Assembly: GCA_039636865.1 (NCBI GenBank)
Contig: CP144172.1
Location: 3,100,001 to 3,164,000 of the forward strand
DNA: 64,000 nt
Direction: 5' to 3'
DNA from: Dermatophilaceae bacterium Sec6.4
GTDB lineage: Bacteria > Actinomycetota > Actinomycetes > Actinomycetales > Dermatophilaceae
The translations under genes were made by a program, and so were the position numbers. The notes under the pieces were generated by a model that was not told where the DNA came from, ran no database searches, and was given only the letters and a program-made list of their open reading frames with translations. This document shows, piece by piece, positions 1 to 8,138 of the stretch (within the stretch, counting starts at the first letter, position 1; each line of letters begins with the position of its first letter).

Positions 1-412
1 ACTCGTGCGGCAACCCGTTGCGAAAAGAGCTGGACTCAATACCGAGGCCCGTCACCGCACCGCCCAGCGTGATGCTGCGCAACTGCGGGACGACATACGG
101 CATCAGCCCGTGTGGAAGCGTGGCGTCGCACAGATCTTCGTAGGTCGTCATCCCCTGGACCTCAGCGGTGCGCGCTTGTTGATCGATGCTGATGACCCCG
201 TTGAGCTCGGCGACATTCAGACCGGGGCCGCTGATCTCACTACGCGTGCGGAACAAGTTGGAGGTCTTCTTGGCCAGCCGCACCGGAGCGCCGGGCGCCA
301 AGCGCCGAAGCTGCGCAACAAGATCCTGCACTGCGTCGTCGTGTCGTTGCCGACCGATCGGTCCTGCTACCAACGGTGATGCCTCGCTCTCCCAAAAGCA
401 GGAATGTGCCAT
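1..412 (-). CDS. FAD-binding oxidoreductase (DHCR24/FAD_binding_4 type), N-terminal part
   Basis: The window edge cuts this gene at its 3' end; 137 residues are visible with no stop. The reading frame begins at an ATG and contains RLAKKTSNLFR (residues 45-55) and LRSITLGGAVTGLGIES (111-127). This pattern is typical of the FAD-binding domain of bacterial relatives of delta-24-sterol reductase and of the FAD subunits used in 10-methyl fatty acid synthesis (TmsA/BfaA type). The substrate cannot be read from this fragment. It is divergent from the TetR gene across an AT-rich gap of about 180 bases, so it may be a target of that regulator. The family call is solid; the specific reaction is inference. 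Confidence 0.8.
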   Translation of the reverse strand, partial: MAHSCFWESEASPLVAGPIGRQRHDDAVQDLVAQLRRLAPGAPVRLAKKTSNLFRTRSEISGPGLNVAELNGVISIDQQARTAEVQGMTTYEDLCDATLPHGLMPYVVPQLRSITLGGAVTGLGIESSSFRNGLPHE

Positions 413-549
413 ACAGCGACGGCAAGACTAGTGGTTCGGTAGTTATATCGCATCTCTAAGTAAAATGTCGGCGGCCTCATCGGGCCCGATGTGAGCCTTC
501 CCACACTCCCCCAGGTTGCACCATGTCCCCCTCAGTGTTTCGATGGTAC

Positions 550-565
550 GAAACAGTTCTGTTTC
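550..565. promoter_or_regulatory. Candidate TetR operator (inverted repeat)
   Basis: GAAACAG-TT-CTGTTTC is an inverted repeat with 7-bp arms, about 25 bases before the chosen TetR start. Autoregulatory operators of TetR proteins usually sit here. It would fall inside the coding region if the longer upstream frame were used, which supports the later GTG start. Binding is inferred. Confidence 0.5.
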
Positions 566-589
566 ATCGACACCGAAGGGAGGGCTGTT

Positions 590-1234
590 GTGAACGCTGC
601 ATCGTCGGCTGGGCCCGTAGTGGTTCCGACTGCCCGGCCCCGTGTCGAAGGGGACCGCGAACAGGAAATTCTGGCGGGCGCCATCGTGGTGCTTTTGGAC
701 GTGGGATACGACCTGCTCACCTTCGACGCCGTGGCTGCACAGGCCCGAGCCAGCAAAGCAACCCTCTATCGACGGTGGAAGACGAAAGCAGATCTCGTCG
801 TCGCTGCCATCGACGCTGCGGCATGCTCGGAGACAGCCGTCAACCCGCCCGACACCGGCTGCCTCACATCTGACCTGCTCGCAATCTTCGCCGACCCCGC
901 CATCGACTCGACAGAAATCTCCGAAGTCATGGCAGCCATCTTTCCCGCGCTGCACCGCGATGCCGAGTTCACTGCGGTGTTCACCGAGAAGTTCTTCGCG
1001 CCGCGTCAGCTCGGACTGCGTACCGTCCTACAGCGGGCCCAGGCCCGTGGGGAGGTCGGCCCCGGCGCCGACCTCGACCTCTTCGCGGCCATTCTGCCGG
1101 CGATGAAATTCCACGACGTCGTCGTGCGCAACGAACCTCGCACCGCAGGACGGATGCGTCAGATCATCGAAGAAATCTTGCTCCCTGCCTGCGTCGCCAG
1201 TCGCGTCGCAACAGATGCCGGTGGTGGCGCCTAA
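590..1234 (+). CDS. TetR/AcrR-family transcriptional regulator
   Basis: A 214-residue protein with an N-terminal TetR helix-turn-helix: residues 44-70 include FDAVAAQARASKATLYRRW, the classic recognition helix followed by K-x-K-A-D-L. The C-terminal part is the variable ligand-binding/dimerisation domain. I chose the GTG preceded by AAGGGAGGG rather than an in-frame start 99 bases upstream, because the longer version would swallow the inverted repeat that looks like its operator and begins with a Cys/Pro-rich non-family sequence. The gene is followed on the same strand by an MFS exporter, a common regulator-pump pairing, so it most likely represses that exporter and possibly the divergent FAD enzyme. 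Confidence 0.88.
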   Translation: MNAASSAGPVVVPTARPRVEGDREQEILAGAIVVLLDVGYDLLTFDAVAAQARASKATLYRRWKTKADLVVAAIDAAACSETAVNPPDTGCLTSDLLAIFADPAIDSTEISEVMAAIFPALHRDAEFTAVFTEKFFAPRQLGLRTVLQRAQARGEVGPGADLDLFAAILPAMKFHDVVVRNEPRTAGRMRQIIEEILLPACVASRVATDAGGGA

Positions 1235-1317
1235 CCTGCGCACCCGTCCACCAACACAAGGCCGACCCTCAGCCTTTTTTCAGCCCACAGCAGTTGCTTC
1301 ATCCCTCAAGGAGAACC

Positions 1318-2883
1318 ATGTCCGCCGCCACCGCCGAATCGGTCGAAGTGACCGAACCGCCGCCCAAGACCCGCCACCTCGGGGTCGCGCTCATCGTCAT
1401 TGCATTTGCGCAGCTGATGATCGTGCTCGACGCCACCATTGTGAACATCGCGCTGCCCCGTATCCAGTCTGATGCCTCCATCGGGCTGACCCAGGCCGAT
1501 CAGGTCCAGTGGGTCGTCACGTCCTACGCTCTCGCGCTGGGCAGCCTGCTGCTGCTCGGCGGGCGCCTCGGAGATCTCTTCGGTCGCCGCAAGATGTTCG
1601 TCGCCGGTATCGCGATCTTCTCGGTCGCATCGCTGCTGGGCGGCCTGGCTCCGACCGGCATTCTGCTGATTTCGGCACGAGTGCTGCAGGGAGTGGGTGC
1701 GGCGCTGGCCCAGCCTGCGGCGCTGGCTCTGATCAACACCACATTCCCCGTCGGCAAGGAACGCAACCGTGCGATGGCCGTGTACGCGGCGATGTCCGGT
1801 ATGGGTGCTGCCATCGGCCTGATCCTGGGCGGCTTTTTGACCCAGGCCCTCGGCTGGGAGTGGACCTTCTTCATCAACGTGCCGATCGGCGTCGGTGTCG
1901 CGCTGGCAGCGCCACGCGTACTGGTGGAATCTGAAGGCAGCGACGCGCGACTGGACATCCCCGGCGCCGTGACTGCGACCCTGGGGCTGTTCGGGATCGT
2001 CTATGGTCTCTCGCACGCCGCAGGTCACTCATGGGGAGATGCGCTCTCCCTGGTGCCACTGATCGCGGGCGTGATCCTGGTCGTCGCGTTCTTCGTCATC
2101 GAGAGCCGGGTCGAACATCCGCTGCTGCCACTGCACATCGTCACCGACCGCACCCGCGGGGTGAGCTTGTTCGCAATGCTCATCGTCGGCGCGGGACTGT
2201 TCGCGATGTTCTTCTTCCTCGGCCTCTTCATCCAACAGGTGCTGGGGTACTCCCCGATCAAAACGGGCGTGTCGTTCCTGCCCTTCAGCGCCGGCATCGT
2301 CATCGCTGCAGGCCTCGCGACCAACCTGGTCTCGCGGGTCGACCCACGATGGATCGCTGGAACCGGGGCCGTTCTCGCGGCCTTCGGCATGTGGGGCTTC
2401 ACCCACCTCTCAGTGGACTCCGGCTACTGGAGCCACCTGTTCCCCTACATCACCATCATGGCGTTCGGACTGGGTCTGGTCTTCATCCCGTTGACTCTTA
2501 CCGCGACGGCCGGCGTCAAGGGCGACGATGCGGGCGCAGCAGCATCTGCGTTGAACACCATGCAGCAGATCGGTGGCGCCATCGGCATCGCAGCACTGAG
2601 CACCGTGTTCGCCCACGCAGCGACCTCACAGGGGAAGGTGCTCGGCGCCGCAGCTGCAGCCAAGGCCAAGGCAGCCGCTGCCGCCGGCCAGATCCCGACG
2701 AAGGCCCAGATTGCCGCCAGCAAACAGGACATCGCGCTGCACGTGCAGACGTACGCGTCCTCGCACGTGTACTGGGTTGCAGCCGGAATGATCCTGGTGG
2801 GCGCACTGGCACTGTTCGCCTTCCTGACCGTCAAGCACGACGACCTGCAGACCGAGGGTGGCGCCGGCGCGCACATCGGCTGA
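1318..2883 (+). CDS. MFS drug exporter, DHA2 (EmrB/QacA) family
   Basis: A 521-residue membrane protein with the layout of 14-TM DHA2 proton-coupled efflux pumps. TM1 carries FAQLMIVLDATIVNIALP (motif D1-like). Motif A is GGRLGDLFGRRKMF after TM2, and the antiporter motif C is in GMGAAIGLILGGFL. A hydrophilic Ala/Lys-rich stretch (about residues 440-475) precedes the last helix, as in many actinobacterial homologues. The ATG follows a clear AAGGAG six bases upstream; an in-frame TTG 24 bases earlier lacks support. Its substrate is unknown. It follows the TetR gene and ends in a strong palindrome, so the two probably form one regulated unit. Confidence 0.9.
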   Translation: MSAATAESVEVTEPPPKTRHLGVALIVIAFAQLMIVLDATIVNIALPRIQSDASIGLTQADQVQWVVTSYALALGSLLLLGGRLGDLFGRRKMFVAGIAIFSVASLLGGLAPTGILLISARVLQGVGAALAQPAALALINTTFPVGKERNRAMAVYAAMSGMGAAIGLILGGFLTQALGWEWTFFINVPIGVGVALAAPRVLVESEGSDARLDIPGAVTATLGLFGIVYGLSHAAGHSWGDALSLVPLIAGVILVVAFFVIESRVEHPLLPLHIVTDRTRGVSLFAMLIVGAGLFAMFFFLGLFIQQVLGYSPIKTGVSFLPFSAGIVIAAGLATNLVSRVDPRWIAGTGAVLAAFGMWGFTHLSVDSGYWSHLFPYITIMAFGLGLVFIPLTLTATAGVKGDDAGAAASALNTMQQIGGAIGIAALSTVFAHAATSQGKVLGAAAAAKAKAAAAAGQIPTKAQIAASKQDIALHVQTYASSHVYWVAAGMILVGALALFAFLTVKHDDLQTEGGAGAHIG

Positions 2884-2901
2884 TATCGAGCAAGCAATGG
2901 C

Positions 2902-2933
2902 ATGGGCGGCGTACCGATCGGTACGCCGCCCAT
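2902..2933 (+). terminator. Perfect 32-bp palindrome, probable terminator
   Basis: ATGGGCGGCGTACCGA and its exact reverse complement meet with no spacer, 18 bases after the exporter stop and before pyc. There is no T-run, as is usual for actinobacterial terminators. It could act in both directions or cruciform in DNA. Confidence 0.7.
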
Positions 2934-3024
2934 CTCGCTGTCCGCCATGTGCGCATGAATCAACCAGTCCCTTCTTGCCGGATAAGGTTCTGCGCACCAG
3001 CGCCGCCACCCCCAGGGAGTTCGC

Positions 3025-6000
3025 GTGTTCCGCAAGGTTCTAGTCGCCAATCGAGGCGAGATTGCAGTCCGGGCGTTCCGCGCCGCCACCGAACTGGGTG
3101 CAGCCACAGTCGCTGTATTCCCCTACGAGGACCGCAAGAGCGAGCACCGGATGAAGGCCGATGAGGCCTATCAGATCGGTGTCGTCGGCCACCCCGTGCG
3201 GGCCTACCTCGACCCCGCTGAGATCGTGCGGGTCGCCCGGGAGTGTGAGGCCGACGCCGTCTACCCGGGGTATGGATTCCTCTCCGAGAATCCTGCTCTT
3301 GCCGAAGCCTGCGCCGCGGCCGGCATCGCGTTCGTCGGTCCACCGGCCGAGGTCCTGCACCTCACCGGGAACAAGGCGCACGCCATCGCGGCAGCCAAAG
3401 CAGCCGGACTACCGACTTTGCGCAGCATCCCGCCCAGTGATGACCCGCAGGTACTGCTCGCGGGGGCAGCGCAGATCGGCTACCCGGTCTTCGTCAAGGC
3501 GGTGGCCGGTGGCGGCGGCCGCGGCATGCGCCGCGTTCAACGCCCCGAAGATCTACGCGAGTCCCTCGATGCCGCCATGCGCGAAGCGGAATCCGCGTTC
3601 GGTGACGCAACCTGCTTCATCGAGGAAGCCGTAGTGGATCCCCGGCACATCGAGGTCCAGATCCTGGCCGATGGCCAGGGCACGGTGCTGCACCTTTTCG
3701 AACGGGACTGTTCGGTCCAGCGCCGTCACCAGAAGGTGGTGGAGATCGCTCCTGCCCCGAATCTGCCGGCCGAGCTGCGGGATCGGATGTGCAGGGACGC
3801 TGTCGCCTTCGCCACCGAAATCGGCTACGTCAACGCCGGCACGGTGGAATTCCTGCTCGACCCGTCCGGACGGTACGTCTTCATCGAGATGAACCCCCGG
3901 ATCCAGGTGGAGCACACGGTCACCGAGGAGATCACCGATGTGGACCTGGTCTCCTCCCAACTGCGGATCGCCGCCGGCGAGACCCTGTCGGACCTCGGGC
4001 TGATGCAGCAGGACATCAGGGTGCGCGGGGCGGCTCTGCAGTGCCGCATCACCACCGAAGATCCGTCCAACGGATTCCGACCGGACACCGGCACTATCAC
4101 CGTCTACCGGTCCGCCGGCGGATCAGGGGTGCGGCTGGACGGCGGGACGATCTTCGTCGGGGCCGAAGTCAGCGCCCATTTCGACTCACTGCTGGTCAAG
4201 CTGACCTGCCGCGGACGAGATTTCGCGACCGCGGTGCGGCGGGCCCGCAGAGCACTCGCGGAGTTCCGGGTGCGTGGCGTCAGCACCAACATCCCCTTTC
4301 TGCAGAGCCTGCTGGAGGAACCGGACTTCCTGGCCGGTCGCGTTACAACCTCGTTCATCGAAGAACGACCCGATCTGTTGAACGCGCGGGTACCCGGTGA
4401 CCGGGGCACCAAACTACTGACATATCTGGCCTACCAGAGCGTCAACAAGCCGCATGGTTCCTCGACGATCTCGCACAGTGCGCGCAGCAAACTGCCCGAC
4501 TGCGACCTGGACGCCGCGGCTCCGCCCGGCTCGCGTGACCAGCTGCTGCGGCAGGGCCCGGATGCCTTCGCGCGGGCGTTGCGCGCGCAGGCGGCTGTGG
4601 GTGTGACGGAGACGACGTACCGCGACGCCCACCAGTCCCTGTTGGCGACCAGAGTCCGCACTCGTGACCTCTTGCACGTCGCGCCGTTCACCGCGCGGAT
4701 GACACCGCAACTGCTGTCGGTCGAGGCATGGGGAGGTGCTACCTACGACGTTGCGCTACGTTTCCTGTCCGAAGATCCCTGGGAACGCCTGGAGCGGCTA
4801 CGTGCAGCGATGCCCAACCTGCCGATCCAGATGTTGTTACGCGGTCGCAACACCGTTGGTTACACCCCTTATCCGACCCGGGTGACGGACGCTTTCGTCG
4901 TCGAGGCCGCCAACACCGGCGTCGACATATTCCGGATCTTCGACGCACTGAACGACGTTGCGCAGATGCGACCTGCGATCGAGGCCGTCCGGACCCGCAC
5001 CAACGCCGTTGCCGAGGTGGCGCTGTGCTACACCGGCAACCTCAGTGATCGCGGTGAGCAGCTCTACACCCTGGACTACTACCTGGGTCTCGCCGAGCAG
5101 ATCGTCAACGCCGGCGCGCACATCATTGCCATCAAGGACATGGCGGGTCTGCTGCGCGCACCGGCTGCACGCATTCTGGTGACCGCTCTGCGGGAGCGAT
5201 TCGACCTGCCGGTCCACCTGCATACTCACGACACTGCGGGTGGCCAACTCGCGACGTTGCTGGCGGCGATCGAGGCCGGCGTCGACGCAGTCGACGCCGC
5301 AAGCGCGTCGATGGCCGGCACCACGAGTCAGCCGTCGTTGTCCGCACTGGTCGCTGCCACGAACGGCACGCCCCGCGCGACCGGGTTGGACCTGCAGTCG
5401 GTCTGCGACCTGGAGCCGTACTGGGAGGCGGTGCGCGCGCTCTACAAACCGTTCGAGTCGGGCCTGGCATCACCGACCGGGCGGGTCTACCACCATGAGA
5501 TCCCCGGCGGCCAGTTGTCCAACCTTCGCCAGCAGGCAATTGCGCTGGGCCTCGGCCACCGCTTCGAGGCAATCGAGGACATGTACGCAGCTGCGAACAC
5601 CATTCTGGGCAATATCGTCAAAGTGACACCGAGTTCCAAAGTGGTGGGTGATCTCGCGTTGTCCCTGGTCGGCGCAGGGACCGACCCGGTGCAGTTCGAG
5701 CAGGAGCCGGGGCGGTTCGACATCCCGGACTCGGTGATCGGCTTCCTCGCCGGTGATCTCGGCGATCCCCCTGGCGGTTGGCCGGAGCCCTTCCGCACCA
5801 AGGCGCTTGCCGGTCGCAGTATTCAGCGGATCGACCCCGAGCTGGGCGCGCAAGACAGTGCCGACCTTGCCGCAGATCCGCGGGCAACCCTGAACCGGTT
5901 GCTCTTCCCGGGCCCCACAAAGGACCTGCAGCGATCGCGGGAGATGTACTACGACCTGTCCCTCCTGGCGACGCGGGAATTCCTTTACGGCCTGGATCCG

Positions 6001-6408
6001 GGCGTGGAGTATGAACTCGACCTCGAACCGGGTAAACGTCTCCTGCTCTCGATCCAATCCATCGGCGATGCGGACGAGCGCGGTCTGCGCACCGTGATGT
6101 GCCTGGTCAACGGGCAACTGCGACCCGTGCAGGTCAGAGACGAAAACGCAAAGGTCGAAGTAGCCGCTGCCGAGCGTGCCGATTCCAGCGTCCCGGGGCA
6201 CATCGCTGCCCCCTTCGCCGGGGTCGTCACTGTCTCAGTGTCCATCGGCGACGAGATCGCCCCCGGCGCAACGGTCGCATCGATTGAGGCCATGAAGATG
6301 GAAGCGAGCATCACCTGCCCCGTGGGCGGGACGGTGCGTCGGGTCGTGATGCCAGGGCCCGGTCAGGCGGAGGGCGGGGATCTGCTGCTGGTGGTGGAGC
6401 CTCGATGA
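3025..6408 (+). CDS. pyc: Pyruvate carboxylase
   Basis: Cytosolic biotin enzyme that carboxylates pyruvate to oxaloacetate, refilling the TCA cycle. At 1127 residues it has the full single-chain length. The N-terminal biotin carboxylase module has the ATP-grasp glycine loop AGGGGRGMR (about 161-169). The central carboxyltransferase module contains YRDAHQSLLATRVRT and IKDMAGLL. The C-terminal biotinyl domain has EAMKMEA with the biotinylated Lys near residue 1091. The GTG start follows CAGGGAG and gives the standard N-terminus FRKVLVANRGEIA. The stop overlaps the start of the next lipoprotein gene (ATGA), so the two are translationally coupled. Confidence 0.97.
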   Translation: MFRKVLVANRGEIAVRAFRAATELGAATVAVFPYEDRKSEHRMKADEAYQIGVVGHPVRAYLDPAEIVRVARECEADAVYPGYGFLSENPALAEACAAAGIAFVGPPAEVLHLTGNKAHAIAAAKAAGLPTLRSIPPSDDPQVLLAGAAQIGYPVFVKAVAGGGGRGMRRVQRPEDLRESLDAAMREAESAFGDATCFIEEAVVDPRHIEVQILADGQGTVLHLFERDCSVQRRHQKVVEIAPAPNLPAELRDRMCRDAVAFATEIGYVNAGTVEFLLDPSGRYVFIEMNPRIQVEHTVTEEITDVDLVSSQLRIAAGETLSDLGLMQQDIRVRGAALQCRITTEDPSNGFRPDTGTITVYRSAGGSGVRLDGGTIFVGAEVSAHFDSLLVKLTCRGRDFATAVRRARRALAEFRVRGVSTNIPFLQSLLEEPDFLAGRVTTSFIEERPDLLNARVPGDRGTKLLTYLAYQSVNKPHGSSTISHSARSKLPDCDLDAAAPPGSRDQLLRQGPDAFARALRAQAAVGVTETTYRDAHQSLLATRVRTRDLLHVAPFTARMTPQLLSVEAWGGATYDVALRFLSEDPWERLERLRAAMPNLPIQMLLRGRNTVGYTPYPTRVTDAFVVEAANTGVDIFRIFDALNDVAQMRPAIEAVRTRTNAVAEVALCYTGNLSDRGEQLYTLDYYLGLAEQIVNAGAHIIAIKDMAGLLRAPAARILVTALRERFDLPVHLHTHDTAGGQLATLLAAIEAGVDAVDAASASMAGTTSQPSLSALVAATNGTPRATGLDLQSVCDLEPYWEAVRALYKPFESGLASPTGRVYHHEIPGGQLSNLRQQAIALGLGHRFEAIEDMYAAANTILGNIVKVTPSSKVVGDLALSLVGAGTDPVQFEQEPGRFDIPDSVIGFLAGDLGDPPGGWPEPFRTKALAGRSIQRIDPELGAQDSADLAADPRATLNRLLFPGPTKDLQRSREMYYDLSLLATREFLYGLDPGVEYELDLEPGKRLLLSIQSIGDADERGLRTVMCLVNGQLRPVQVRDENAKVEVAAAERADSSVPGHIAAPFAGVVTVSVSIGDEIAPGATVASIEAMKMEASITCPVGGTVRRVVMPGPGQAEGGDLLLVVEPR

Positions 6409-7187
6409 TCTCCCGCCTGGTCCGCAGGTTTGTCGGTGCCACCGCGTCCGTGGGGTCAGCTCTCGTCCTGGTGTCCTGCGCGTCGGGTGGGTACAGCGGG
6501 CCGCCCAGCTGGACCGCCCAGTCGCCGTCAGGAGTGTTCGTCGCTGGGGCTTCCGCACCGGGGTCGGTTCAACGCAGCACCGTGCAGTCGCCGACCTGGA
6601 CACTGACCACCAGCACACCGGGCGATCCCAACGTGGACCCGAATACCTGGCCCGATGCCGACACTGCGCTGAGCAGCCGGCAACTGAAGTCGCTCTTCCC
6701 CGATGCTGCTGATATCGGCGCCGCCAGCTGCATCAAGTTGACCCTGCCCTCGGGCGCGAAGACGGCCAAGAACACTCGCTGTGACTGGTCGGTCACCTTC
6801 GGCAAGAACACCTCCCAGGTCGCTGCGCTGACGGTCATCCTCCGCGGATTCGGCGCAGATTCGGCGATGACACGCGCCTGGTCGACCCGGCAGGCTCAGC
6901 AGGTCACCGGTCGCTTCAGTGGGGACACGTTCTACGCGCCTGGCACCTACGGCGCCAAGGGTGTTTATTTCCTGTCCAACGGGCAGGCATCGTTGCTCAT
7001 CTCGAACGGTTCAGTCGCGGGCTGGCTGGATGTCGAGTTCGCAAACTTCGACGGGGCTCTGGGCAAGAGCACCGACGACGCTGCCAAAATAGTGCGGGCT
7101 CAGATCTTCCCGATCGTCGTGGAAGACCTCGTCGGCCACCTGCCTCGAACGGGTGTCGGCACGCCGCTGACCGCGACTGGATCATGA
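6405..7187 (+). CDS. Hypothetical secreted lipoprotein coupled to pyc
   Basis: A 260-residue protein with a basic start, a hydrophobic stretch and lipobox LVSC giving lipidated Cys25. The mature part is Ser/Thr/Pro-rich at first (residues 26-75), then a compact domain with two cysteines (around SCIKL and TRCDW) that could form a disulphide. The spacing resembles DUF3558-like actinobacterial lipoproteins, but I cannot confirm the family. It overlaps the pyc stop by four bases. There is no obvious functional link between a cytosolic carboxylase and an exported lipoprotein, so coupling may only set expression. It runs convergent to the small membrane protein 12 bases on. Confidence 0.75.
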   Translation: MISRLVRRFVGATASVGSALVLVSCASGGYSGPPSWTAQSPSGVFVAGASAPGSVQRSTVQSPTWTLTTSTPGDPNVDPNTWPDADTALSSRQLKSLFPDAADIGAASCIKLTLPSGAKTAKNTRCDWSVTFGKNTSQVAALTVILRGFGADSAMTRAWSTRQAQQVTGRFSGDTFYAPGTYGAKGVYFLSNGQASLLISNGSVAGWLDVEFANFDGALGKSTDDAAKIVRAQIFPIVVEDLVGHLPRTGVGTPLTATGS

Positions 7188-7199
7188 CGGAGGTGACCG

Positions 7200-7634
7200 T
7201 CAGCGCGTGGAGGCGTCCTCGTCGCGATGGGCATCGTCCGGGTTCTCATCGGGCAGCGGCGCCAGCCACGCCGACACCAACGTCAGCGCAGCCACAATTA
7301 TCACGCAGACACCGAGAACTGGGGCGCCGCCTCTCGCCAGCGTCGAGCCTGCCAACGCGGCGAAGATGCCCCAGATCACCGTCGGCGTTCTGGCCGCCGA
7401 ACGACCTCGCCACAACGCTCGCCCGATGAGGAGTGCGCCCGCCGCGAAAATCAGAACCAGCAGATCGAACGTGACCGACCGACCCGCTTCCGAACCGCTG
7501 TCCAACGTTGTCCGGACCAGCAGAACCACCGCCAGAATCCCCAGTGCCGCGCCCTGACCAGCCATCAGCACGGCAGGCACTACGCGTCGCCAGAACGGGG
7601 GGCAGGGGGCAGATTTGTCGTCGCTGGGCGGCAC
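7200..7634 (-). CDS. Small four-TM membrane protein
   Basis: A 144-residue protein with four predicted hydrophobic helices: around 18-40 (VLMAGQGAALGILAVVLLV), 53-75, 85-102 and 107-130. The tail is short and acidic (ENPDDAHRDEDAS). I do not recognise a family beyond small actinobacterial integral membrane proteins. The GTG start is supported by a TAGCAT hexamer six bases upstream, indicating a leaderless transcript. It is convergent with the lipoprotein gene and divergent from whiB1. Confidence 0.65.
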   Translation of the reverse strand: MPPSDDKSAPCPPFWRRVVPAVLMAGQGAALGILAVVLLVRTTLDSGSEAGRSVTFDLLVLIFAAGALLIGRALWRGRSAARTPTVIWGIFAALAGSTLARGGAPVLGVCVIIVAALTLVSAWLAPLPDENPDDAHRDEDASTR

Positions 7635-7640
7635 CCTGCA

Positions 7641-7646
7641 ATGCTA
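7641..7646 (-). promoter_or_regulatory. -10 hexamer TAGCAT, leaderless start
   Basis: TAGCAT followed by six bases and the GTG of the four-TM protein. This fits a -10 element whose transcript begins at or next to the start codon. Confidence 0.5.
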
Positions 7647-7778
7647 ATTGCCCATCGAGTGTGATGAATACCTCAGCCAATTGACTGAAAACTTGACCGA
7701 TAGCTCTTGTGCGATCACGTTGGAATCTGTGAGAGTAGGAACATCTTCGCGTGATGCGTCGTTGTTCGGGTGAAAGAG

Positions 7779-7792
7779 CGTGTGAACACACG
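7779..7792. promoter_or_regulatory. Inverted repeat upstream of whiB1
   Basis: CGTGTG-AA-CACACG lies about 100 bases before the whiB1 ATG in a 255-base gap otherwise lacking genes. It could be a regulator site. It does not match the CRP consensus known at mycobacterial whiB1 promoters. Role uncertain. Confidence 0.3.
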
Positions 7793-7889
7793 GTGCCTGA
7801 AGCGTCTGCCGACACGCTGAGCCCCAGCCAGAGGACTACCTCGAAGCCGTGTAATCGCACGGCATTCCCATGTGCAAGGAGCAAAATTA

Positions 7890-8138
7890 ATGGATTGGCG
7901 CAACCGCGCTGCGTGTCTCGACGAGGACCCCGAGCTGTTTTTCCCGATTGGGAACACCGGACCCGCCCTGCAGCAAATTGAAGACGCCAAGGCTGTTTGT
8001 CATCGCTGCCCTGTCATCGACACCTGCCTGAAGTGGGCACTGGAATCCGGCCAGGATGCTGGCGTGTGGGGCGGTTTGTCCGAGGACGAGCGTCGGGCAC
8101 TCAAGCGTCGTAACGCGCGGGCCCGTCGCGCGGGTTGA
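7890..8138 (+). CDS. whiB1: WhiB1-type iron-sulfur transcription factor
   Basis: An 82-residue Wbl protein. Four cluster ligands are visible at Cys9, Cys37, Cys40 and Cys46 (C-x2-C-x5-C), followed by the GVWGG turn (58-62) and a basic DNA-binding tail (LKRRNARARR). In mycobacteria WhiB1 is a nitric-oxide-sensing 4Fe-4S protein that binds the primary sigma factor. ATG with AAGGA ten bases upstream gives the canonical start MDWRNRAAC; an in-frame ATG/TTG extension is not conserved. It sits beside pdtaS exactly as in Mycobacterium, and the two 3' ends overlap antisense by 38 bases. Confidence 0.95.
   Translation: MDWRNRAACLDEDPELFFPIGNTGPALQQIEDAKAVCHRCPVIDTCLKWALESGQDAGVWGGLSEDERRALKRRNARARRAG

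Noticed and set aside
5..379. Plus-strand frame of 124 codons at the left edge
   Set aside because: The minus strand encodes a clear FAD-binding domain running off the window.
7635..7889. CRP-type site upstream of whiB1
   Set aside because: Only half-site matches to the TGTGA-N6-TCACA pattern; the real inverted repeat there is a different sequence.
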